Shown piece after piece: positions 1 through 5,828 of a DNA stretch of 6,767 nucleotides. The first letter of the stretch is position 1, and each line of letters begins with the position of its first letter. Source of the DNA: Methylococcales bacterium (GTDB lineage: Bacteria > Pseudomonadota > Gammaproteobacteria > Methylococcales > Methylomonadaceae); the NCBI GenBank assembly GCA_023134955.1, contig JAGLUC010000256.1:1-6767 (forward strand). Direction: 5' to 3'. The translations under genes were made by a program, and so were the position numbers. Below the pieces are notes generated by a model that searched no databases, was not told the origin of the DNA, and worked only from the letters and a program-made list of their open reading frames with translations.

Positions 1-571
1 GTATGGCAACAGGCCCACCCGTTGAGGCAACAATGACTAATAAATCAAGCTTTCTATTTTTGGATGAGCGTTTCGGTCTATTTTGAGCAGGTCTAGTTGT
101 AGCAGATAGTTTTTGAGCCAGTGTTTTAGCTTTATTAAAAGCTCCCATCTTTGCTTTTAATTGTATTCTTTTTGTTTGCAAAGCGACCATATGAACCCTT
201 CGCCTTAGCAGACGTTTAGCCCTCTCCTTATCGCTATCTATCTCATCCAATTGTTTGGGTAAAAAATCAATCGCTCCGGCATTAAGTGCTTCAAGTGATG
301 CTTTGGCTCCTGCGTGTGTAGCTGCAGAAAACATTAAAATGGCAGTTGGGCTATTTAACATGATTTCTTTTACTGCTGAAATACCATCCATGACAGGCAT
401 TTCAATATCCATAGTAATAACATCTGGTGTCAATTCTGCGGCTAGTCGCCCCCCTTCTCTGCCATTTTTAGCAATACCAACAATTTTGAATTCAGGGTCT
501 TCCTCTAAAATTTCCTTAATTCTTTTACACATAAAGCTAGAGTCATCAACAATTAATACTCGAATAGTCAT
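1..571 (-). CDS. cheB: CheB, chemotaxis receptor methylesterase/deamidase (3' end missing)
   Basis: Response regulator that removes methyl groups from glutamates of chemoreceptors (and deamidates glutamines) when phosphorylated by CheA, giving adaptation. The frame is open from the ATG at 571 to the left edge, about 190 residues, so roughly the second half of the protein is cut off. Residues 1-120 form a receiver domain: acidic pair D9/D10 in VLIVDDS, phospho-acceptor D55 in ITMDIEMPVMDG, and K106 in DFLPK. A charged Lys/Arg-rich linker follows (about 110-172). Next comes the start of the methylesterase domain, with the catalytic-serine motif ASTGGP at about residues 182-187. A TAG stop five codons upstream in frame excludes a longer start. 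The Shine-Dalgarno is weak (AGG about 12 nt upstream). cheB follows cheA after 41 nt in the same operon. One oddity is VASTGGP, where most family members I recall have G before the A/T-S-T-G-G. Confidence 0.95.
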   Translation of the reverse strand, partial: MTIRVLIVDDSSFMCKRIKEILEEDPEFKIVGIAKNGREGGRLAAELTPDVITMDIEMPVMDGISAVKEIMLNSPTAILMFSAATHAGAKASLEALNAGAIDFLPKQLDEIDSDKERAKRLLRRRVHMVALQTKRIQLKAKMGAFNKAKTLAQKLSATTRPAQNRPKRSSKNRKLDLLVIVASTGGPVAI

Positions 572-612
572 ATATTTTTGAACCTAAGCCTTTATTTAGC
601 AAAATCAAAGCA

Positions 613-2841
613 TTACCTTGCATACCTATTCATCAGCCCTGGCACATCAAGAATCAATGCAATTTTGCCATCGCCAGTAATGGTTGCCCCCGCTAAACCA
701 TCTAATCCCTGTAGTTTAGCACCTAAAGGTTTGATAACAACTTCTTCCTGACCAATTAATTGATCGACAACAAAGCCTACTTGTCTTCCTCCTGCATTTA
801 CCACAACAACATGTGCTTTTGTTTGTTTGTCTGTAACATAAGCAGGATCAGTGACCAGCCAATCACTTAGAAAAAATAAAGGCAATGCCTTTTCTCTAAC
901 CATAATAACCAATTGCCCATCAACTACATTAGTTATTGTTAAATCTAAATCTAAAATTTCCAGCACACTTCCCAGTGGCAACGCAAACGCCTGTCCACCC
1001 AAAACAACCATTAATGTTGGCATAATAGCCAGGGTTAAGGGTACCTTAATAATGATAGTACTTCCTACTCCTTCAACCGAATCAACCTCAACCACTCCAT
1101 TCATTTGTGCAATTCGGGTTTTAACAACATCCATCCCGACACCTCGACCTGAGACATCTGAAATTTCTACTTTCGATGAAAAGCCTGGCATAAAGATGAG
1201 GTTAAAACATTCTTTATCCTCTAACCTTGCAGCAGATTCTTCGTCCATCAATCCTTTATCAACAACAATTTTTCTCAATACATTTGCATTCATGCCTTTG
1301 CCATCATCCTTGATAGATAACATAATATGATCACCTTCCTGGGATGCCGTTAAAACAACAACGCCTTCTCTAGGCTTACCAGCCGCTACTCTATCTTCAG
1401 GTGATTCAATACCATGATCAACTGCATTTCGTACCAGATGAACTAATGGGTCTGCTAAAGCTTCAACTAAGTTTTTATCTAGATCAGTCTCTTCGCCAAC
1501 CAATTCCAGCTTAATTTCTTTATCAAGGGTTCTTGATAAATCTCTAACAACACGTGGAAAACGACCAAATACCTTCTTAATTGGTTGCATCCTTGTTTTC
1601 ATCACAGCCAATTGTAAATCAGCTGTAACAACATCTAAATTGGAAACAGCTTTGGATAATTGTTCACTAGAGACTGAATCTGTTGCTGCTTTCAGTGTTT
1701 GAAAACGGTTTCTAACTAAAACCAGCTCTCCTACCATATTCATAATATCATCTAAAACATCGGTATCTACCCGAACAGTGGTCTCACCTCGTGCAGCAGG
1801 TTTTGTAGTTGGTTTTGTAGTTGGTTTTTCGGGCTTTACTGTTTTAACTTTCGGCTTTTCTATTTTTGAGGCTTTTTGTTGTAGGACTTCTGGCTTTTCT
1901 TTAATGACTGGGGCGATGTCGATGGCAACTGCTTCAGGCTCTATCTTTTCAACAATATTATCGTCTTGTTTTTCCACCGATGAATTGACAACAGATGCAT
2001 TAAACTTACCTTTTCCATGTAATTCATCTAATAAATCATCAAACTCCTCTTCAGTTATATCGCCTGAATTACCACTCTGCTCAGAAATACTTTTTTCTTG
2101 TATATTGCCAGCAGAAAATTGTCCTTTTCCATGTAAATCATCTAATAAATTATCAAACTCTTCTTCAGTTATATCACCTGAATCGACATTACTATCAGTT
2201 TCAGCTTCTTCCTTTGGTTGCTGAAGTGCTTGGGCAGAAAAGGAGCCTTTTCCATGTAAATTGTCTAATAAACTTTCAAACTCTTGTTCAGTAATTTCTT
2301 CACTATCTATCTGAGTTTGTTTGTTATCAGCTATTGACTCTGTTTCTGAACTAGCCTCAAGCATTGCTTCAAACTCTTGCTCAACCTCATCAGCAACAAG
2401 AGGGGCTTCAACTATCTCCACCTCTTGTTCAACATGGGCGCTCGTCTCACTGCCCTCACGGGTAAAGGCTTGTAATCTTGTTAACAAACTATTCTCAACT
2501 GCTTCTGGCTCATTTCCAGCCCTTATCTGATCGAACATCAAATTAACAATATCAACTACTTCCAGAATGACATCCATTAATTCTGCAGAAACCTTTCGTT
2601 CACCTTCTCTTAAAACATCAAAAACATCTTCTGCCTTGTGACAAACAGCAACCAACGAATCCAAAGCTAAAAAACCAGCACCACCTTTAATGGTATGAAA
2701 ACCTCTAAAAATGGCATTTAATAAATCAGAGTCTTCTGATGACTGTTCAAGTTCTACTAATTGCTCACCTAATAATTCGAGAATTTCTCCGGCTTCAATT
2801 AAAAAATCTTGTAATATTTCATCTTCCAGATCAATCGCCAT
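613..2841 (-). CDS. cheA: CheA, chemotaxis histidine kinase
   Basis: Cytoplasmic kinase of the receptor array: ATP-dependent autophosphorylation on a histidine, then transfer to CheY and CheB. The 742 residues show the family domains. The P1/HPt domain is at 1-110, with phospho-site H49 in FHTIKGGAGF. A long acidic region follows (about 130-300) with three motif copies at 183-203, 224-244 and 262-282. A Lys/Pro/Thr linker lies at 325-350. P3 dimerisation begins at about 354. The P4 ATPase has an N box HLVRNAVDHG (468-477), G1 DDGKGM (512-517), F box FMPGF (550-554) and G2 GRGVGMD (565-571). The P5 CheW-like domain runs from about 605 to the end. No P2 (CheY-binding) domain is recognisable. 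The start is supported by AAGGA 5 nt upstream of ATG, which overlaps the cheZ stop (TAAGGA) and suggests translational coupling. All catalytic boxes are intact, so it should be active. Confidence 0.98.
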   Translation of the reverse strand: MAIDLEDEILQDFLIEAGEILELLGEQLVELEQSSEDSDLLNAIFRGFHTIKGGAGFLALDSLVAVCHKAEDVFDVLREGERKVSAELMDVILEVVDIVNLMFDQIRAGNEPEAVENSLLTRLQAFTREGSETSAHVEQEVEIVEAPLVADEVEQEFEAMLEASSETESIADNKQTQIDSEEITEQEFESLLDNLHGKGSFSAQALQQPKEEAETDSNVDSGDITEEEFDNLLDDLHGKGQFSAGNIQEKSISEQSGNSGDITEEEFDDLLDELHGKGKFNASVVNSSVEKQDDNIVEKIEPEAVAIDIAPVIKEKPEVLQQKASKIEKPKVKTVKPEKPTTKPTTKPAARGETTVRVDTDVLDDIMNMVGELVLVRNRFQTLKAATDSVSSEQLSKAVSNLDVVTADLQLAVMKTRMQPIKKVFGRFPRVVRDLSRTLDKEIKLELVGEETDLDKNLVEALADPLVHLVRNAVDHGIESPEDRVAAGKPREGVVVLTASQEGDHIMLSIKDDGKGMNANVLRKIVVDKGLMDEESAARLEDKECFNLIFMPGFSSKVEISDVSGRGVGMDVVKTRIAQMNGVVEVDSVEGVGSTIIIKVPLTLAIMPTLMVVLGGQAFALPLGSVLEILDLDLTITNVVDGQLVIMVREKALPLFFLSDWLVTDPAYVTDKQTKAHVVVVNAGGRQVGFVVDQLIGQEEVVIKPLGAKLQGLDGLAGATITGDGKIALILDVPGLMNRYAR
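1799..1822 (-). repeat. 12-bp tandem repeat in the CheA Lys/Pro/Thr linker
   Basis: Two perfect head-to-tail copies of a 12-bp unit (ggttttgtagtt on the plus strand) encode TTKP-TTKP at about residues 341-348 of CheA. They sit in the flexible linker just before the P3 dimerisation helix. A unit of 12 bp keeps frame if copies are gained or lost, so the linker could vary in length without harming the gene. Confidence 0.8.
1996..2295 (-). repeat. Three in-frame repeats in cheA encoding ITEEEFDxLLDxLHGKGxF
   Basis: Three copies encode residues 183-203 (2233..2295), 224-244 (2110..2172) and 262-282 (1996..2058) of CheA, spaced 41 and 38 codons apart. The consensus is I-T-E-[EQ]-E-F-[DE]-x-L-L-D-x-L-H-G-K-G-x-F-x-A. 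At DNA level the last two copies are very close: 2009..2069 and 2123..2183 differ at 4 of 61 positions by my alignment. The sequence between copies is variable, hydrophilic and probably disordered. From memory, CheA proteins of Pseudomonas and Vibrio carry similar repeats, so the motif itself is probably family-typical. Its function is not visible directly; see findings for a CheY-docking proposal. Confidence 0.93.
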
Positions 2842-2846
2842 GATTT

Positions 2847-2851
2847 TCCTT
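2847..2851 (-). promoter_or_regulatory. Ribosome binding site of cheA overlapping the cheZ stop
   Basis: AAGGA lies 5 nt before the cheA ATG and shares its two A bases with the TAA stop of cheZ (TAAGGA). Ribosomes ending cheZ therefore finish on the cheA binding site, which supports coupled translation of the two genes. Confidence 0.75.
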
Positions 2852-3575
2852 AGAATCCTAGGCTCGACAGAAGATCATCCACATCATCCTGACTAGTTGC
2901 TACATCACCTACTTCCTTATCATCTACACCTGGTACAACAGGTCCGGGCAATTCAGGTTCATTTGTAAAATCAGCACCAGTTTTTTTACCTCCAGCAATA
3001 CTAATCAACCCAACCATACTGGTTTCTAAATTTTGAACCAGATCAATCACCCGCTTTATAACCTGTCCTGTAATATCTTGAAAACTCTGTGCCATCAAAA
3101 TTTCATTAAGCCCTTGCTGGACTTGTTGTATAGAATTTTTTGTACCATGGAAATGGTTAGTAATTTCAGCACTCATGTTTTTGAACTCTTCAAAAGGCAT
3201 TTCTTTATCCAAAAACCTTCCCCATTTCTCAGACAGATGCTCAACTTCATCATTTAATTCTTGAGAGACTGGTAATAAATTCTCAACCACAGTTAATGTT
3301 TTGTCTGCAGCTTGCTCTGTCATTGTAATAACATACTGCAGTCTTTCTTTAGCATCAGGTATGTCATTTTCTGTCATTACTGTAATTTTTTTATCTAAGC
3401 TAAATCCAGACATGCTGTCATGTAATTGACGAGTCAATCGCCCAATCTCTTGAAACAATTGTGTTTCTCTTAGCCCTGCAATTTCATCTAATACAGTATC
3501 AGCAGCTGCTTCATTTCCTTGCTCTAACGCTGAAACTAAATCTTTGGCTAAAGCCAAACGAATATCATTCGCCAT
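2850..3575 (-). CDS. cheZ: CheZ, CheY-phosphate phosphatase
   Basis: Speeds dephosphorylation of CheY-P and so ends the motor-switching signal; in E. coli it acts as a dimer of long helical hairpins. The 241 residues include the signature ILMAQSFQDITGQVIKR at 159-175, with D167 and Q171 matching the E. coli active-site pair D143/Q147. The C-terminal tail (after a Pro/Gly-rich linker, about 205-222) ends in SQDDVDDLLSSLGF (228-241). It closely matches the E. coli CheZ tail that tethers CheY. The protein is longer than E. coli CheZ (214 aa), mostly in the N-terminal helix and the linker, as in other polar flagellates. The ATG at 3575 has GGGAG about 6 nt upstream. The gene lies between cheY (24 nt gap) and cheA (8 nt gap). 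CheZ is largely confined to Proteobacteria, which fits the taxonomic reading. Confidence 0.97.
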   Translation of the reverse strand: MANDIRLALAKDLVSALEQGNEAAADTVLDEIAGLRETQLFQEIGRLTRQLHDSMSGFSLDKKITVMTENDIPDAKERLQYVITMTEQAADKTLTVVENLLPVSQELNDEVEHLSEKWGRFLDKEMPFEEFKNMSAEITNHFHGTKNSIQQVQQGLNEILMAQSFQDITGQVIKRVIDLVQNLETSMVGLISIAGGKKTGADFTNEPELPGPVVPGVDDKEVGDVATSQDDVDDLLSSLGF

Positions 3576-3599
3576 TCACATCTCCCAAGTAAAATTCAA

Positions 3600-3986
3600 C
3601 TAACCTTCTATACGCTCAAAGATTTTTTCTATTTTTTCTTTTAGCGTTGCGGCTGTAAAAGGTTTAATAACGTAGCCATTAACACCTGCTTGGGCTGCCA
3701 TGACAATTTGTTCTTTTTTAGCTTCGGCAGTTACCATTAATACAGGAAGGTCAACTAATTTAGGGTTTGCTCTAACTGCTTTAAGCAAATCAATCCCTGT
3801 CATTCCTGGCATATTCCAATCTGTCACCAAAAAGTCAATACCACCTTTTTCTAAAATAGGTAACGCTGTTTTACCATCATCCGCTTCAACCGTATTGGAA
3901 AATCCAAGATCTCTCAATAAATTTTTTACTATTCGCCTCATTGTTGAAAAGTCATCAACAACTAAAATTTTCATATTCTTATCCAA
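3600..3986 (-). CDS. cheY: CheY, chemotaxis response regulator, TTG start
   Basis: Single-domain receiver that, once phosphorylated by CheA, binds FliM/FliN at the motor and changes rotation. With the TTG start it has 128 residues and every key position: acidic pair D11/D12, phospho-acceptor D56 in LVTDWNMPG, T86 in VTAEAK, Y105 (the switch aromatic) and K108 in VIKPF. These correspond to E. coli D12/D13, D57, T87, Y106 and K109. The start is TTG at 3986, because GGAG at 3994-3997 lies 7 nt before it. The in-frame ATG at 3974 (residue 5) would leave 19 nt. The resulting N-terminus MDKNMKIL also resembles my memory of Vibrio CheY. It is the first gene after the FliA-type promoter and heads cheYZAB. 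Confidence 0.97.
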   Translation of the reverse strand: MDKNMKILVVDDFSTMRRIVKNLLRDLGFSNTVEADDGKTALPILEKGGIDFLVTDWNMPGMTGIDLLKAVRANPKLVDLPVLMVTAEAKKEQIVMAAQAGVNGYVIKPFTAATLKEKIEKIFERIEG

Positions 3987-3993
3987 AGAATTT

Positions 3994-3997
3994 CTCC
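3994..3997 (-). promoter_or_regulatory. Ribosome binding site that selects the TTG start of cheY
   Basis: GGAG (within GGTGGAG on the minus strand) sits 7 nt upstream of the TTG at 3986 and 19 nt upstream of the next in-frame ATG at 3974. Spacing favours initiation at TTG. No other good Shine-Dalgarno is seen near the ATG. Confidence 0.75.
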
Positions 3998-4020
3998 ACC
4001 CTATTTATTTTTCAAATGTT

Positions 4021-4047
4021 ATATCGACCCAAGTCATGAAAACTTGA
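4021..4047 (-). promoter_or_regulatory. Sigma-28 (FliA) promoter driving cheYZAB
   Basis: On the minus strand the -35 element TCAAGTTT (4040-4047) is followed by an 11-nt spacer and the -10 element GTCGATAT (4021-4028). The E. coli FliA consensus is TAAAGTTT-N11-GCCGATAA. The site differs from it at one position in the -35 and two in the -10, with the exact spacer. Many polar flagellates favour TCAAG in the -35. Transcription would start near 4013, leaving a leader of about 27 nt before the cheY TTG that contains the ribosome binding site. It is correctly placed downstream of the fliA terminator. Confidence 0.88.
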
Positions 4048-4105
4048 ATTACCGTTTTTTCTTTTAATTTAAGAATATTGCACTCAATAATTTTTTCTTC
4101 CAGAC

Positions 4106-4167
4106 AAAAAACAGCTCAAAGATGGGCGTTTACAGGAAGTAAACACTCATCTTTGAGCTATTTTTTT
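4106..4167 (-). terminator. Rho-independent terminator after fliA, bidirectional in form
   Basis: The hairpin core spans 4113-4159: a perfect 12-bp outer stem (AGCTCAAAGATG with its complement), a G-T and a G-C pair, one C-A mismatch, a 6-bp inner stem (GTTTAC/GTAAAC) and a 5-nt loop. On the minus strand it is followed after one G by six T (4106-4111), so it fits termination of the flhF-flhG-fliA transcript about 50 bp past the fliA stop. On the plus strand seven T follow (4161-4167), so it could also stop antisense transcripts. No plus-strand gene is seen. Confidence 0.92.
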
Positions 4168-4209
4168 AATACGTCTATGAAGGAAAAATGGATCGAGAAA
4201 AACCTTACT

Positions 4210-4953
4210 TTATAGTTTGTGGGTTTTAACTTCTGACCATTCCGAGAGTCTTGATCGAAGTCTTAACATCGCTTGACTACTTATTTGACTTACTCTGGAC
4301 TCACTGACATTCAACACTTCACCAATTTCACGCAAGTTCAATTCTTCATCGTAATACAATGAAACAACTAATCGCTCTCTTTCTGGTAAAGTCAAAATCG
4401 CTTGAGCCAGAGCCTCTTGAAATTTTTCTTCTTTCAGTAAATCTAAGGGTTCAACATTATTTTTTTCTGCATCACCATAGAAATGATCACCCGTTTCAGC
4501 TAACTGTTCTACGCTAAAGGTTTTACAGCCTACTGAGTCTTGTAAAATATTATAGTATTCATCAACACTAATTTCTAAATGCTTAGCTATATCGCTGTCT
4601 CTCGCTTCTCGTCCTGTGTCGTTTTCAATTTCCCTGATTGCTTGCGAAACCATTCGCGATTTTTTATGCACTGATCTAGGTGTCCAATCCGAACGCCTCA
4701 CTTCATCAAGCATAGAGCCTCTTATCCTAATACCTGCATAAGTATCAAAACTTGCACCTTGAGACCTGTCATAATTTTTAACGGCTTCCAATAAACCTAA
4801 CATACCTGCTTGAATTAAATCATCGACCAAAACAGAATCAGGTAGCCGTCCTTTTAAATGAAAAGCAATACGGTTCACTAAGGGCATATGTTGAAAAATT
4901 AATTCGCTAGCTGTTCCAGCTTGCATGGTTGCATATATGGCAGCTCCGTTCAT
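4210..4953 (-). CDS. fliA: FliA, flagellar sigma factor sigma-28
   Basis: Alternative sigma factor that directs RNA polymerase to late flagellar, motor and chemotaxis promoters; in related bacteria it is held inactive by FlgM until the hook-basal body is complete. The 247 residues match the usual length. Region 2 is at about 16-100, with LVDDLIQAGMLGLLEAV (42-58), SFDTYAGIRIRGSMLDEVR (68-86) and DWTPRSVH. Region 3 is at about 101-140. Region 4 is at about 185-236, with LPERERLVVSLYY and a helix-turn-helix LREIGEVLNVSESRVSQI (207-224). The ATG at 4953 overlaps the flhG stop as ATGA and has GAGG 7 nt upstream. The gene is therefore coupled to flhG. A strong terminator follows. A promoter of the type it recognises lies just downstream, ahead of cheY. 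Confidence 0.97.
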   Translation of the reverse strand: MNGAAIYATMQAGTASELIFQHMPLVNRIAFHLKGRLPDSVLVDDLIQAGMLGLLEAVKNYDRSQGASFDTYAGIRIRGSMLDEVRRSDWTPRSVHKKSRMVSQAIREIENDTGREARDSDIAKHLEISVDEYYNILQDSVGCKTFSVEQLAETGDHFYGDAEKNNVEPLDLLKEEKFQEALAQAILTLPERERLVVSLYYDEELNLREIGEVLNVSESRVSQISSQAMLRLRSRLSEWSEVKTHKL

Positions 4954-5828
4954 GCAGCATCCTCTTGAGTACTATATTTAATCATTCTTTCAACAAAAAA
5001 TTCCAAGTAACCCCCGGCTTGTATTTTAATCGGCCAATTATCTATTTTAGATGCCAGGTCTTTAACCGCTAATGCTGCTTTACTTTGAGGAAAAATCTCT
5101 ACAACAGGACTTTGCTTTTGTACTGATTTGCGCAAATATTGATCAAAAGGAACACCTCCTACATAATTCAAGGAAACATCCAAATATTTATCAGTGACTT
5201 TGCTTAATTTAGCAAACAATTGCTGTCCTTGTTGTACAGACTGAATCATATTGGTAACAACATGAAACTTACTTAAGCCATAATCACGATTAAGCAATTT
5301 AATATAAGCATAAGCATCTGTCAAAGAGGTGGGCTCATCACACACCACAACAATAATTTCCTGGCAAGCTCTGGCAAAATTAACCACACTTGAGGAAATA
5401 CCCGCAGCAGTATCAACAATTAACACATCAAGGTTTTTATCTATTTCACTAAATGTTCTGATGACAGCTGCTTGCTCTATGCTTGAAAGTTCCGACATTT
5501 GTTGAATGCCTGATGAAGCAGGAATAACTTTTAATCCTGCTGCCCCCGTTAACATAATGTCTTCTAAGGTTTTTTCACCTTTTAGAACATGGGATAAATT
5601 GAACTTTGGCGATAGTCCTAACAAAATATCCACATTTGCCAAACCCATGTCAGCATCAAGCAAAGCAACACGCTGCCCCTTTTGTGCCAATGCCACACCC
5701 AGATTAACAGATAAATTTGTTTTACCCACTCCACCCTTACCACTTGTTACAGCGATAACTCGAACAGGTTTTTGCTTTACTTGCTTCATTTTTCTTATCC
5801 CAGCAGCTTGGTCTAACGGTCTATGCAT
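4950..5828 (-). CDS. flhG: FlhG (FleN), MinD-like ATPase limiting flagellar number
   Basis: ParA/MinD-family ATPase that restrains flagellar number, acting on FlhF and, in several species, on the master regulator FleQ/FlrA. The 292 residues begin with DQAAGIRKM (6-14), matching the DQAxGLR motif known to stimulate FlhF GTPase. The deviant Walker A GKGGVGKT is at 30-37. The A' segment LLDADMGLANVD has its catalytic Asp at 60, and Walker B is IVDTAAG (137-143). The protein ends with LEFFVERMIKY (275-285), a probable amphipathic membrane-binding helix. The ATG at 5828 overlaps the flhF stop by 8 nt (ATGCATAG). Its Shine-Dalgarno AAGG is only 2 nt away, which suggests reliance on coupling to flhF. 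A start at Met14 (5789) is possible but would remove the DQA motif. The length and end resemble FleN of Pseudomonas as I remember it. Confidence 0.96.
   Translation of the reverse strand: MHRPLDQAAGIRKMKQVKQKPVRVIAVTSGKGGVGKTNLSVNLGVALAQKGQRVALLDADMGLANVDILLGLSPKFNLSHVLKGEKTLEDIMLTGAAGLKVIPASSGIQQMSELSSIEQAAVIRTFSEIDKNLDVLIVDTAAGISSSVVNFARACQEIIVVVCDEPTSLTDAYAYIKLLNRDYGLSKFHVVTNMIQSVQQGQQLFAKLSKVTDKYLDVSLNYVGGVPFDQYLRKSVQKQSPVVEIFPQSKAALAVKDLASKIDNWPIKIQAGGYLEFFVERMIKYSTQEDAA

Noticed and set aside
851..1330. Open frame of 159 codons on the plus strand
   Set aside because: It is antisense to the CheA P4/P5 region, which has all expected motifs. The translation is Ser/Thr/Pro-rich, without domain character, and no ribosome binding site was noted. 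The same applies to the plus-strand frames at 255..581, 1778..2224, 2321..2530, 2711..2896, 3033..3257, 3700..4047, 5506..5913, 5963..6169 and 6413..6664.
2300..2460. A hidden P2 domain in CheA residues 128-180
   Set aside because: The segment is short, strongly acidic and of low complexity, without the hydrophobic pattern of a folded P2. It reads as a disordered linker.
4048..4105. A second, sigma-70-type promoter for cheY upstream of the FliA promoter
   Set aside because: TTGAGT-like and AT-rich segments exist, but I could not pair a -35 and -10 with acceptable spacing and sequence. AT-richness alone explains them.
4113..4159. The long inverted repeat as an attachment site, operator or mobile-element end
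   Set aside because: It has a 5-nt loop, T runs on both sides and a position just past the fliA stop, all of which fit an intrinsic terminator. No second copy or transposase is seen.
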